64,000 nucleotides of DNA from Membranipora membranacea (lineage: Eukaryota; Bryozoa; Gymnolaemata; Cheilostomatida; Membraniporidae): NCBI GenBank assembly GCA_914767715.1, contig OU612068.1, positions 10,294,001-10,358,000 of the forward strand, written 5' to 3'. Each line of letters begins with the position of its first letter. Position 1 is the stretch's first letter. The notes under the pieces were generated by a model. The model did not search any database. It saw nothing but the letters and a program-made list of their open reading frames with translations, and had not been told where the DNA came from. The position numbers and the translations under genes were made by a program. Positions 1-10,748 of the stretch are shown piece after piece.

Positions 1-560
1 GGACTTGGAGAACCCAAAAACCAAGATGGGCCGTTTTTTCGAAAAGTTTGAAAACTTATGTTTTTTCACAAAAAATTCAGTTTGTTCCCTAAAACTTAAG
101 TTCGTTGACTTAACTCATTTTTTAGAGGTTTTGGGACTCGGAGAACTCAAAAACCAAGATGGGCCGTATTTTTGAAAAATTTGAAAACTTAAGTTTTTTC
201 ACAAAAATTTCAGTTTTTTCCCTAAAACTTAAGTTCGTTGATTTAACTCATTTTTTAGAGGTTTTGGGACTTGGAGAACCCAAAAACCAAAATGGGCCGT
301 TTTTTTGAAAAATTTGAAAACTTAAGTTTTTTCACAAAAAATTCAGTTTGTTCCCTAAAACTTAAGTTCGTTGACGTAACTCATTTTTTAGAGGTTTTGG
401 GACTCGGAGAACTCAAAAGCCAAGATGGGCCGTTTTTTTGAAAAATTTGAAAACTTGAGTTTTTTTCACAAAAAATTAAGTTCGTTGACTTAACTCATTT
501 TTAGAGGTTTTGGGATTCGGAGAACTCATAAATTATGCTGGGCCGTTTTGGGACACGAGC
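1..560. repeat. 133-bp AT-rich satellite array (enters from left edge)
   Basis: The phrase GGACTTGGAGAAC or a close variant recurs at 1, 134, 267 and 400, an exact 133-bp period, and again at 513 after a 20-bp deletion. Units contain runs of A and T, AACTTAAG and TTTTTTAGAGGTTTTGGG. The array degrades from about 540 into short GCCGTTTTGGG phrases and stops where the duplicated peptide-gene block begins. A related array in the opposite orientation lies at 34058-34870. The true length to the left is unknown. Confidence 0.93.
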
Positions 561-833
561 CGTTTTGGGCCTCGGGCCGTTTTGGGCGTTTTCCCAACAC
601 ACCACATCTATATCTTCATCATAAAAGTGAGTTACCAGTCAGTACAATATCACAAACCATCAACCTAATCAGTGTGGTCATATTGAGATGCTGTTGTTTC
701 ATTAGAATATAAAACTCTATAAGATTTGTCAATCTAAAGTCATCACTAATATCAGATGGTTTTATAAATTGTCGTTCCACTCATGATAAGGTGCAAGGCT
801 GCATTATATTCTTTTGATTTCTTTTTTTTTAGA

Positions 834-1656
834 ATGAACAAGTTTATTCTCATCACTCTTCTTCTCGCTATTCTTGGAGCAAGTGAGTCTTCATTTTGAT
901 ATTTCGTTTCCATAAGATGATATATGTAATAGTCTATTTAGAGATTATCTATATACTTGTTTTTGTTATTCACGATGGGTAACTACCGTTGACCAAAACC
1001 GCCAGTTTTTCCGACATAATATCCCCAGTGCCTGTAATTATGGCGGTTTTGGTCGAAAAAGAAAACAAGTATGATTTACAAAACCGCCATAAGTACAGGC
1101 ACTGGGGATATTATGTGGGAAAAATTGGCGGTTTTGGTCAACTGTAGGGTAACTTCTAATCTGTTTACACTACATCGTGACAAGCCTGTAATTGCCTACC
1201 AACTTGTTTAAAATGGATGATGACTTGGATTAAATTATCTAACACATTTGAGATGATTGTGTTAGAAGTAAGTATGACATTTGCATAATTTGACGGAAGA
1301 CAGCAACCAGGACAAGAAAGAGGACCACTTGGTCTCAGGAATAAGAGAAAATCAGGACCAGGACCTAGAAACAAGGAACAGCTGGTTAAAGGAATAAGAG
1401 AAAGGTTTTTATTGGAAAATTAATCAATATGACAATTTAAGGTAATCGTACTTGGTTAATCGTAAGACGTAAAAGAGCTAATAATGTGAATAAATCACAA
1501 ATAATTATTTAATCTTGATCACATAAATCCATGTCAAAGTCTCATATTTGCTGGCACTGAGTTCAGCATCATATATGATCACTATAAATGTATTATTTAT
1601 TTTCAGGGGGCCGGGTTACCTCTGACCAAAATGTGATGCTGACGTGGTGGTCTTGA
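834..1656 (+). CDS. Small secreted peptide gene, copy 1 (2 coding exons)
   Basis: Exon 1 (834-882) follows a T-rich tract ending in TTTTAG and reads MNKFILITLLLAILGA, a typical signal peptide, then stops at a GTGAGT donor in phase 1. The next good acceptor (TTATTTTCAG) opens an exon at 1607 that continues in frame as RGRVTSDQNVMLTWWS and stops at TGA 1654-1656, giving a 32-residue precursor. An upstream 5'UTR exon is implied by the GTGAGT donor at 627. The signal exon resembles the minus-strand gene at 4038-4086. The signal exon is convincing, but the second exon rests only on splice signals. Because the promoter segment seen in copy 2 is missing here, this copy may be silent. Function unknown. 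Confidence 0.5.
984..1146. mobile_element. 163-bp fold-back MITE in intron, copy 1
   Basis: The element is nearly a complete palindrome. Each arm has ACCGCCA, an ATAATATCC/GGATATTAT block and a GTTGACCAAAACCGCC terminus. It is flanked on both sides by GGGTAAC (977-983 and 1147-1153), which looks like a 7-bp target-site duplication. It lies in the first coding intron of the peptide gene and is also present at 9305-9467, so it predates the block duplication. Confidence 0.85.
1275..1584. mobile_element. Insertion of about 310 bp present only in copy 1
   Basis: In copy 2 the intron reads straight from AGTAAGTAT into AAATGTATAATTTATTTTCAG. In copy 1 about 310 bp separate the same words. The inserted DNA has no recognisable coding sequence or clear terminal repeats, so either an insertion here or a deletion in copy 2 is possible. 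TAT occurs at both edges. Confidence 0.55.
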
Positions 1657-2645
1657 CCTCGAACTTACTGGAACTGTCATAATGTTCAGTATTCAATACA
1701 TTGTTAACAAATCAACCATGTTTAGCACAAAATATCAATTAGCCATTTTACAGTTATTTAGTGTTATTAAGAAAAGCTTCAGCAATTGATATGAATATAT
1801 ATCAGTGGCTGCAGCTTTTCATGGAAATGCATATTTAGCCAATGATACGTAGTATTAACAAGGTGCATATAATTGGTGGGATAAGTACTGTGTTACATCT
1901 TTTATCTCACACAGCAAGTCCACCTCATCTATAATATGCTGCCTCTCATTTCTGTACTGCATTGAGATAGTTAGATGTGATAGTTTAATTGAAGGATGGA
2001 CCAAAAAAACTTATGAAAAAAAAGATCCTAGGATTTCTAGCGTTGATAGGCTGTAGATTTATCTAGGGCATCAGTGATTATTTTAAAAGTTGGTTCCTGT
2101 TACAATAGGAATACCAGACTTTTGTATAATGCAGCATCATCTTCAGTGTTTCAAATACTTCAATTTGCAATTTTTTTGTAAATGCCGCTTGCAACAAATT
2201 CACAGCGCTTGGATGGATCATCACTATTTAGGAGTAAAATGTTTTACAATTGAGTTTAAAACTGTTTCCGTTCTGAGTAAACTATAGCTCATGTAAATAT
2301 ATACACTTTTTTACAGATCATATTACAGATTGTCTAAATGGCAATTCAATACACAAGATAATGAGGTCATCAAAGTTTAATGAACTTCTTTTTCATAGAA
2401 GGCTTAACAGCAATATTTCATTATGAAAGCTCCTGTTATGAATGTGCAGTAACTTTATTATGATTTGTTTGAGAGGGCTAACAGGATGGCAAAGGGCTCC
2501 CACTTATTGGTTACTGCTGTTTTTTAAATAAGACCAAGTCAAGACTTTCCAAAATGGGTGATATCATTGTTTAAATTGAGATCAAATGGACTGGATTGTA
2601 CATTCAGCAAGATAGTTGGTGACCATCACTTTTTCTTTTTTTCAG

Positions 2646-2711
2646 GAGCTCGGAATTAGACCACGCAAGAGGAGTGATTATAAGCAATAGATAAGCAGAG
2701 CTAGTTTGCAG
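2646..2711 (+). other. Downstream exon candidate of the copy 1 peptide gene
   Basis: A pyrimidine-rich acceptor (TTTTTTCAG) precedes 2646 and a GCAG/GTAAAT donor follows 2711. Read in phase 0, the exon gives ELGIRPRKRSDYKQ and a stop, with a dibasic RKR. Exon 1 ends in phase 1, so this reading needs a middle exon ending in phase 0, for example at AAAT/GTGATG near 1632. In copy 2 (about 10678) the same frame is cut after ELGIRPR by CGCTAG. It may simply be 3'UTR. Confidence 0.35.
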
Positions 2712-3515
2712 GTAAATTAACCTCAGCTAACACTACATTTTGGCTATCCGACTCTGCTGAAGTGGGAGGCAATATAAAGTTAAGAAGAAGAGAGTATTAT
2801 AGCCAGCGATTTCAGTCAGTTATTTCAAGCCTGTGCAAAATTAAGGGACACATCTTGCACAAATACTCAACTCACTTAGGGGAAAGGCAATTAAAATTCA
2901 CCAAAGATCGAAAAGACATCTCATAACCGACATCTCCATATTGAAAGAGATTTCAACAGGAGGGACAACAAAGCTAATATTGTGTAATAAAGATATGCAA
3001 TTCTGGTTTTGTGACCACTTGCATCAGTCATCAGTTATTATACCTTGACCTACTGTAGCTTGATGATATGTGGGCGTAAACTAGCCATTGAGGAGGAATG
3101 AGCCTGGATTATTGAGTTTGCTGACGTGTCACATAAGTTTATTTTTTATATGATATAATAGTTTACGATGCAGAGAATCATAGTGATATGATATTTCTCA
3201 TTGGTTCCTTGTGTCTCCATCCTCATATTTTTTTGCTCTTTTCAGGCACTCATTACAGTGTCTGAAGTTGGAAAAGAAACTACGTACAATTTTTAGTTAT
3301 TCATTATTCATGATAAGCATCACAAACAATAGTATTCGCTTTACAAGATTGAAGTTTCCCCAAAATTATTGCCATTTTATCTCATACCCAAACACCATGG
3401 TCAGCATAAACTCAGGATACTATTTACAATGTCTACTCAGGTAATGCAAAATTATTGTGTTAGCACTAAATTGGTGATAAATTACGACAAACATAAAATG
3501 ACTGTATTTCCAAGC

Positions 3516-3521
3516 TTTATT
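3516..3521 (-). terminator. Poly(A) signal AATAAA of the cationic peptide gene
   Basis: AATAAA on the minus strand begins about 21 nt after the TAA of the 55-residue precursor, in the usual place for a compact 3'UTR. Confidence 0.6.
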
Positions 3522-3542
3522 TAAATTGATCTTGGATAATAA

Positions 3543-4086
3543 TTACCTGACTGGCCCAAATATCCTTCTCTTATTTCTATGAACTGCTGGACTGCTACCT
3601 CCTTTTCCTTTTCCTCTTCCTACATGTTTTCCTGCTGACAGTCTTCCACCGAGCACCGTACCTGAAAAATAATATTGGTAAATACATGATGACTTGTTAG
3701 ACCATTTCAAACGATCTTACATAGCAGTTTAGAAAAAATGGTAGAGGAGGCAAAAGGAGGGGTGCTGTAACTCCTCTCCAAGCAATATAAGTCATATAAT
3801 TAGCAAATGAAAATCCAAAAGGAGCTGATTCTAACATGGATTATTCAATTATAGTGTTTTAGGCCACTGTATTTAGCTTTCTAGGGGAGCCTCCCTGCCT
3901 CCCCTAGAACTACAGGCCTGCATACAGTGTTTTAGTTTTGACTTATCAACTCATTTTCATTCACAATCTCTGCAACAAAGTTTGCAGCAAACTCGATCGA
4001 ATGCAACTGAAAGGTCTGAAACTGGTTCATTACCCACCTGCTAGAAGAAGAGTGCAAAGAAGACCGATGATAATCAACTTGTTCAT
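3543..4086 (-). CDS. Secreted Gly-rich cationic peptide precursor (antimicrobial or bioactive peptide candidate)
   Basis: Two coding exons on the minus strand. Exon 1 (4086-4038) starts just after a TTGTAG acceptor and reads MNKLIIIGLLCTLLLAG, a strong signal peptide, ending in phase 1 at GTGGGT. Exon 2 (3661-3543) enters at TTTTTCAG, stays in frame and ends at TAA, giving 55 residues. The predicted mature part, about 37 residues, is Gly-rich with no Cys and is very basic. It contains GRGKGKGG and later HRNKRRIFGPVR, a possible processing site. Roughly eleven Lys/Arg face no acidic residue. Gly-rich basic short secreted peptides are a common antimicrobial type; calling this one antimicrobial is inference. 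A poly(A) signal sits 21 nt past the stop. A 5'UTR exon and TATA box lie upstream. The stop overlaps a possible GTAATT donor, so a longer spliced form cannot be excluded. Confidence 0.68.
3718..3921 (-). mobile_element. MITE family A (GCCTGTAGTTCTAGGGGAGG), copy 1
   Basis: One end reads GCAGGCCTGTAGTTCTAGG on the minus strand and the other has GGTAGAGGAGGCAAAA, with the shared internal words ATTATTCAATTATAGTGTTTTAGG and GGAGGGGTGCTGT. Related copies lie at 27604-27845 and 30728-30835. No coding capacity; probably a non-autonomous DNA transposon. It lies between coding exon 2 and exon 1 of the cationic peptide gene, that is, in its intron. Confidence 0.7.
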
Positions 4087-4826
4087 TCTACAAAAAATCA
4101 ATATATAATTAGAAATCCATAATATAATATTATATAATCTTACATGGTGTTCATGATGCATTTGAATGTGTTGGAACAGTATTCCTTTCATATTTTGCGC
4201 TGACAACACTATGACAAATACCACAGATTGCCTTGTGCTTACCAATGCTACTGCACTACTATAAAACACGTATATGCCCTCTCTCACTGTATTATTCAGT
4301 GTTGTTATGTTATGTAACTCGCCAGTGGTCCCTAGTTAGTATTAACAAAATCCTTAATGCCTGAGATTGCATAATTTCTTAGTTTAGATGATCAATGCTT
4401 GACACATTGTGATTGATGGGCAATAAGCAAGACACTCCCTTGATCGGCAATAAATTTGTGGACATTATTGCCTACAGTTTCAACTTTGTCTTTTCCCTTA
4501 TATATATACTTTTATTCGCAACCAAGGTCATCTCATTCGAAATTTTTTGCACTCAGTGCCAGAAAAAATAAATCAAAACAAAAAGTAGAAGCAGAAAGGA
4601 AATAATATCAACAATGATGTTGGTCAAGTCGATACTATATGGTTGAATAGTAATGTTTTGAATTAACTCACTACAGCGCCATTGTTGACATTTTTGTGTG
4701 GTCTTACTTTCTTTTTTCACAAACATATCACACAGGACAAACAACTCAAATCAAACTCTCCAATCATCTGGAAGTTAATCCCAATGCAGAAAGGCCATAT
4801 GTGTATACCTATGACTGGTTACTTAC

Positions 4827-4911
4827 TTGTATGTTGGTGATGTAGTTGCTCTGTTGCTGGTTAACTTCTAAGAGATCAGTGCTTACATCAATTCTTCCTC
4901 AGCTTTTTATA
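4827..4911 (-). promoter_or_regulatory. Core promoter and 5'UTR exon of the cationic peptide gene
   Basis: TATAAAAA on the minus strand (4911-4904) is followed about 80 nt downstream by an excellent donor, ACAA/GTAAGT, at 4827/4826. That defines a short untranslated first exon. The coding exon at 4086 begins right after a splice acceptor, which agrees with a spliced 5'UTR. Copy 2 of the plus-strand peptide gene has the same layout. Confidence 0.55.
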
Positions 4912-5235
4912 CTTCTTTGTATCATGTTTGACATCCTTTAGGAAACAATAATGAGCTATAATTTATGTGTTATATATGTTGTCCCCAACTTAAAAACATA
5001 AACAACATAGCTCATAAAAAAGAGGTGGAAGTACAGACAATTTAATTAGCATTGTCATTTGTGATCATAATATGACTTTATGAATTTGTACATTAGGAAA
5101 TTGGACCATCATGAGCGGCAACAATGATTATTAATGTACAGGGCCTGTACTGCTTATGTTTGCTTCCAACGCTCATTTGGCTCATAAAATTGGTTGAAGG
5201 AAACAGTATGGAAAGAGAATCATAAACGTTATGAA

Positions 5236-5720
5236 GTTCTGGCCATTCAAGGTCCAAGTATTAATCTACTTTTATGTGGGTATTATATTGAGGGTAATAA
5301 TCCGAACAGGATTCACATAGTGATAATATTATCGGCAGTGTGAAGTTTTTATTGGGAAGGGCCAACTAATCAAATGAAAATGACACAACCATTAGGGTGG
5401 ACTGGCCATTTTCAAGGACCAAGTATTTTTATACTTTTATATGTGTATGTATTTAGGGTAATAATCCGAACATGAGCTGTCTAGCTGGTACAATCCATTA
5501 AACATACAGGATTCACATAGAGATAATAATTATTAACGGCAGTGTGAAGTTCTTTTTGGGAAGGGCCAACTAATCAAATGAAAATGACACAACCATAAAG
5601 TCGGACCGGCCATTCCCAGTGCCAAGTATTTATATACTTTTATATGCGTAGGGTAGTAATCTGAACATAAGCTACAAGCTGTTATAAACCATTTAAAATA
5701 CAAAATTCACATGGAGAAGG
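5236..5720. repeat. Three degenerate tandem repeats of about 165-205 bp
   Basis: GGCCATT, CCAAGTATT, GGTAATAATCCGAACA, GATTCACATAG and GGAAGGGCCAACTAATCAAA recur in the same order. Copies start near 5241, 5404 and 5608. A further GGCCATTTCCCAGTGCCACGT word at 7136 suggests a dispersed family. No coding sequence seen. Confidence 0.75.
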
Positions 5721-5931
5721 TTCTTTTGACAATATTATAAAGCTGAAGTCCTAAACTTTCAATTTAACCGGCAATTTATTTGGTTTGATATGAAATCTTT
5801 CAGCAACAGTTTCTTCATCACTGTGTTTCCATACAAATTTTGAGCTCAAGCTGAATTGTCACCTCTTGGCTCGCCCTCTAAATATGCATTCATGTCAATG
5901 TATTGAGATCGAGCTGAAACTTCAGAAACCT

Positions 5932-6010
5932 CTGCTGACACCGGGACATGAACCCGGGGCTAGACACAGCCTTAGATGATAACCACTCGGCCACGCAAGC
6001 TCGCTGTACT
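5932..6010 (-). mobile_element. tRNA-derived SINE head
   Basis: On the minus strand the sequence reads GCGTGGCCGAGTGGTTA (A-box region) and later GGGTTCATGTCCC (B box), much like a Ser or Leu tRNA. The flanks do not form an acceptor stem and a long non-tRNA body follows toward lower coordinates, so this is a SINE or tRNA pseudogene and not a working tRNA. Confidence 0.6.
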
Positions 6011-6227
6011 TCAAGAAGCTCAATGTGAACTAAACCTACAGTCTCAGCGCGAACCGGGAGGTATTCCCTGGATTGAACAGCCTCAAAATTAGCTCAGGTC
6101 GACCTATAGAACTATTTGTGTATGGCAGTCTCTAGGTAGCGCCTCTCATTCTGTAGAATCCTGGCTAAGTATCGAAAGTCACTATTTAACTACTGCTGCC
6201 ACTCATTCAAATTTGTGCTCATTTAAT

Positions 6228-6482
6228 TCTGCATAGCTCCAAGATAATTAAATGGGACTTAAATCTCCTAATTGTCACCTAATGGGCAAATAATTTGCAC
6301 AAACTGATCTTCATAATTAGGGCATGAAATCTACGCACCAGCTTATGAGGTCACCTGTTGTGGTAGATAATTAATTTCATAACCTAATTTTTACAATCAG
6401 TTTGTGCAAATTATTTGCTCATCATGTGACAATGCTGAGGTTGCAGCCTCATTTCATTAGTTTTGAGCTATACAGAATTCTA
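6228..6482. mobile_element. Fold-back MITE of about 255 bp
   Basis: The left arm (ATTCTGCATAGCTC, later GCAAATAATTTGCACAAACTGAT) is mirrored by a right arm (ATCAGTTTGTGCAAATTATTTGC, later GAGCTATACAGAAT). The centre has no ORF. Confidence 0.75.
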
Positions 6483-7264
6483 TCAGCACACATTTGGCTG
6501 TGTGGCAGCAGTGGTTTAAGTTGTCAAAGTCACGTAACTGATAAATGATCATGAATATCTTGCCGAAGCATTAAAAATTTTAAATAAAACTCATGCGCCT
6601 TTTTCTTTAGCCGTATAGGTTATAACAGCATATAGACATGATAAAGCAAATCTTGTTGGGGGGAGACAACTTTTCAAGTTGTTGACTAAGCAAGCGCACA
6701 TAACTGCACTTACACTTGTACTTACATTTGCATGACACACTCACTCTACCCAAGAAATTTCCTGAAAGGATGGAAGCTAGCACAAGCATAGGTGTCTCGA
6801 GTCAAAACTGGGTCCCATGCAGACTTGCCACTATCCAAACATGGTTATTGCCTACCCTCTTTTCAGACACTTCAACGGTTTGCCCTTAACTATGATAGCT
6901 TATGATACTGTAAAGGCTGGCAACTAAATAGTATGATGATGATGCGGATATGCTGTGTTACTAGCTAATTTCTATAAGTTTTTTTATACTTCTTTGCCAT
7001 CCTGTTGGATATCTATTATGTGATAATTGATTGGTTTTAATTTGTATTTAATGTAAGTTTCTACAATTTAGACATATATGAATCATAACAAAGTGTTAGA
7101 GGAAGCAAAATGGAATCGATTTCATGATCATTAAGGCCATTTCCCAGTGCCACGTATTTATATTTTACTTCCTTCAACCCTTGTTATAAGAGCTTCGTCT
7201 TAATTTTATCATCGAAAAGATATAATTCATGTATTGATGTATGTGTGTAGTCAGATTTTTAAGG

Positions 7265-8650
7265 GACATATTATGTCCAATAAAAATTGGCTACACACAT
7301 ACATGAATCATTCAACCAAGCAAACGTTGCTATCTGTGCTGCAACAATGGAAAATTAATCTTGACCAATCCACTCCATGTTACATTGGAGCCTTATCCCT
7401 AGATGTCCGAAAAGCATTTGATACAATCAATCACAAACTTCTTCTATACATATTAAAAACAATTCTCTAGCAACAGCACTACTTCGATCATATCTTCAAA
7501 ACCGATCCCAAGTTATGAGAGTGGGGTTGTCACGATCTAATTTACAAGCAATCACCTGTGGGGTACCTCAAGGCTCCATTCTGGGTCCTATCCTCTTTAA
7601 CTTAGCCATCAATGGATTGCTAGCAACATTTGACAATTCATTCGCTTATGCAGATGATACGCTAATCTAATGTACAGCCACAAGCATAGATGAAGTACTA
7701 GTGGAGTCCAATACTCTGCTAAATAAAGCATCATAGCCACTTACTGAGACTCAACATTGAGAAAACACAATTCTGCATATTTTCCAACAGAAACATTAAA
7801 AACTTTTTCCACATCCATTTTTAAAACTCAAAAAATGAGACAAAACTCTCTATCAATGTACTGGGGGTTACCCCGGATACTGATTTATCTTTCCATATCC
7901 ATGCTAATGAAATGGCAATCAAAGCAAACAAAGTAGTGTACCTACTTTCAAAACTGAAAAAATACATGAACGTTGAGGTATCCTTAAGGACTTACAAAAT
8001 TCTCGTCAGACCTATCCTAGAATACTGCTCATCTATCTACCTAGAAGGCACTCAAAAAACATCCGATACAATTGAAAAAGTTCAGAATAAAGCAATTAGA
8101 ATCATAATATCTGCACCTAAAAAGTTTTCTGTCACAACTGGTAGATCACTCTTAAACTTACCCACCCTAAAAAGTAGAAGACATTACCTTTTTCACAAAT
8201 TTACACATAAGAAAATATTCAAAAATAAAGCATCAAAGCATAATCTTCGCCTGGTGCAAAAGTCCAATAAACACCAACGCTCCCTGAAAAGTAAATGTTC
8301 AGTAATAAAACCCTCCTTTAGGACACATTTTGGCTAAACAGCTCTCTTAAATCTGCTGCACAAATTTCAGACTGAAATGCAAAACGGCTGACAGCCTACT
8401 ATCTTTTAACTAATACTTTTGATAATAATCGTGACAAGAACAGTAATTTTATATATATATATGTATCATTTTCTTTTTCTATAAAGCCATATATAACTTA
8501 CTTTCCCATTTCTAAAACATCGTCATTTATCTGTGTATAACCCCTTTTTTTTTGTATTTAGCTGTGTGTAGAGGTCAACAAGTTACTTTTTAACTACTCT
8601 GTTATCTGTAAACTTTCTAGAAAGCCTCTTTAAACAAATAAATAAATAAT
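7265..8650 (+). pseudogene. Degenerate non-LTR retrotransposon reverse transcriptase (CR1/jockey-like)
   Basis: This is the 3' half of a LINE-type element. An early segment reads LSLDVRKAFDTINHKLLL, the reverse-transcriptase block with the first catalytic Asp. After a frameshift come CGVPQGSILGPILFNLAING and FAYADDTLI, the active-site YADD, followed at once by a stop. More breaks follow. The segment 7912-8337 again reads as the C-terminal thumb region, including LRTYKILVRPILEYCSSIY and IEKVQNKAIRIII. The 3' end carries an (AAAT)-type tail near 8633-8650, usual for target-primed insertion. The 5' part (endonuclease, ORF1) is missing, so this is a 5'-truncated dead copy. The family name is by motif resemblance only. 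Confidence 0.88.
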
Positions 8651-8857
8651 ACATATTATTGGATATAAGAAAAAAACCATCAAAATTATCATAAGGTCAT
8701 TTCCATTCAGCTTTTTAAAATTTTATTTAATTAATAACCCGTCATAGGGAGCAAGACGTCTAATACAAATATTTTAAATTATGAACATTTATGCCCGAAG
8801 ATTTATTTTATCAATTTGTTTTTCTTATTCGGGAAGTCAAACAGGATGGCCACGAAG

Positions 8858-8865
8858 TATATAAA
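8858..8865 (+). promoter_or_regulatory. TATA box of peptide gene copy 2
   Basis: TATATAAA lies about 80 bp upstream of a GTGAGT donor at 8947 that would end a 5'UTR exon; the coding exon starts after an acceptor at 9153. The equivalent segment is absent from copy 1, which joins satellite DNA just upstream of the donor. Confidence 0.55.
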
Positions 8866-9154
8866 GCTGATGCAGCATTTATTTTGCACAGATCTTTCTA
8901 ACGTTACGGCATCAACACACCACATCTATATCTTCATCGTATAAAAGTGAGTTACCAGTCAGTACAATATCACAAACCATCAACCTAATCAGTGTGGTCA
9001 TACTGAGATGCTGTCGTTTCATTAGTATATAAAACTCTATAAGATTTGTCAATCTAAAGTCATCACTAATATCAGATGGTCTTATAAATTGTCGTTCCAA
9101 TCATGATAAGGTGCAAGGCTGCATTATATTCTTTTGATTTCTTCTTTTTTTAGA

Positions 9155-9667
9155 ATGAACAAGTTTATTCTCATCACTCTTCTTTTCGATATTCTTGGAG
9201 CAAGTGAGTCTTCATTTTGATGTTTCGTTTCCATAAGATAATACATGTAATAGTCTATTTAGAGTTTATCTATATACTTGTTTTTGTTATTCTCAATGGG
9301 TAACTACCGTTGACCAAAACCGCCAGTTTTTCCGACATAATATCCCAAGTGCCTGTAATTGTGGCGGTTTTGGTCGAAAAAGAAAACAAGTATGATTTAC
9401 AAAACCACCATAAGTACGGGCACTGGGGATATTATGTGGGAAAAATTGGCGCTTTTGGTCAACCGTAGGGTAACTTCTAATCTGTTTACACTACATCCTG
9501 ACAAGCCTGTAATTGCCTACCAACTTGTTTAAAATGGATGATGACGTGGATTAAATTATCTAACGCACTTGAGATGATTGTGTTAGAAGTAAGTATAAAT
9601 GTATAATTTATTTTCAGGGGGCCGGGTTACCTCTGACCAAAATGTGATGCTGACGTGGTGGTCTTGA
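9155..9667 (+). CDS. Small secreted peptide gene, copy 2 (2 coding exons)
   Basis: Exon 1 (9155-9203) reads MNKFILITLLFDILGA and ends at GTGAGT in phase 1. Exon 2 (9618-9667) is identical to that of copy 1 and encodes RGRVTSDQNVMLTWWS then TGA. Unlike copy 1, this gene has a TATA box. However, LLLAILGA has become LLFDILGA, placing an acidic residue in the hydrophobic core of the signal peptide, which should weaken secretion. The two copies therefore show opposite defects: a lost promoter in copy 1 and a damaged signal in copy 2. Identity of the encoded tail between copies may only reflect recent duplication. Confidence 0.45.
9305..9467. mobile_element. 163-bp fold-back MITE in intron, copy 2
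   Basis: Same element, length and GGGTAAC flanks (9298-9304, 9468-9474) as 984-1146, with a few substitutions between the copies. Confidence 0.85.
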
Positions 9668-10748
9668 CCTTGAACTTACTGGATCTGTCATAATGTTCAG
9701 TATTCAATACATTGTTAACAAATCAACCATGTTTAGCACGAAATATCAATTAGCCATTTTACAGTTATTTAATGTTATTAAGAAAAGCTTCAGCAATTGA
9801 TATGAATATATATCAGTGGCTGCAGCTTTTCATGGAAATGCATATTTAGCCAAGGATAGGTAGTATTAACAAGGTGCATGAAATGGGTGGGATAAGTACT
9901 GTGCTACATCTTTTATCTCACACAGCAAGTCCACCTCATCTATAATATGCTGCCTCTCATTTCTGTACTGCATTGAGATAGTTAGATGTGATAGTTTAAT
10001 TGAAGGATGGACCAATAAAACTTATGAAAAAAAAGATCCTAGGATTTCTAGCCTTGATAGGCTGTAGATTTATCTTCAGCATCAGTGATTATTTTAAAAG
10101 TTTGTTCCTGTTACAATAGGAATACCAGACTTTTGTATAATGCAGCATCATCTTCAGTGTTTCAAATACTTCAATTTGCAAATTTTTTGTCAATGCCACT
10201 TGCAACAAATTCACAGCGCTTGGATGTGGCCTATAACTGTATAATGGTCATCACTATTTAGGAGTAAAATGTTTTACAATTGAGTTTAAAACTGCTTCCT
10301 TAGTTCTGAGTAAACTATAGCTCATGTAAATATATACAAATTTTTACAGATCATACATAGTGTCTAAATAGCAATTCAATACACAAGATAACGAGGTAAT
10401 CAAGTTTAGTGAACTTCTTTTTCATAGAAGGCTATATAGCAATATTTCATTATGGAAGCTCCTGTTATGAATGTGCAGTAACTTTATTATGATATGATTT
10501 AGAGGGCTAACAGGATGGCAAAGGGCTCCCACTTATTGGTTAGTGCTATTTGTTTTTTAAATAAGACCAAGTCTGATAAGACTTTCCAAAATGGATGATA
10601 TCATTGTTTAATATGAGATCAAATGGACTGGATTATGCATTTAGCAAGATAGTTTGTTACCATCATTTTTTTCAGGAGCTCGGAATTAGACCACGCTAGA
10701 GGAGTGATTATAAGCAATAGATAAGCAGAGCTAGTTTGCAGGTAAATT

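Larger units (their letters stand above)
596..2858 (+). repeat. Segmental duplication, copy 1 (peptide-gene block)
   Basis: This block matches 8910-11619 nearly base for base, including the signal-peptide exon, the intronic fold-back MITE, the short second exon, the later exon at 2646 and the tail ending in GGGACACATCTTGCA. Copy 1 begins directly against satellite DNA at about 596, so it lacks the TATA box present upstream of copy 2. It carries one insertion missing from copy 2 (about 1275-1584) and lacks the 723-bp insertion found in copy 2. Confidence 0.9.

Noticed and set aside
3198-3263. Third coding exon of the cationic peptide gene
   Set aside because: An acceptor exists and the frame stays open for a while, but the stop and AATAAA right after exon 2 give a simpler complete gene.
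4553-4744. 63-codon minus ORF with a hydrophobic C-terminus
   Set aside because: It lies in the 5'UTR intron of the cationic peptide gene and has no splice or conservation support.
5932-6010. Functional tRNA gene
   Set aside because: A and B boxes are present, but no acceptor stem pairing and a long body follow, so it is a SINE head or tRNA relic.
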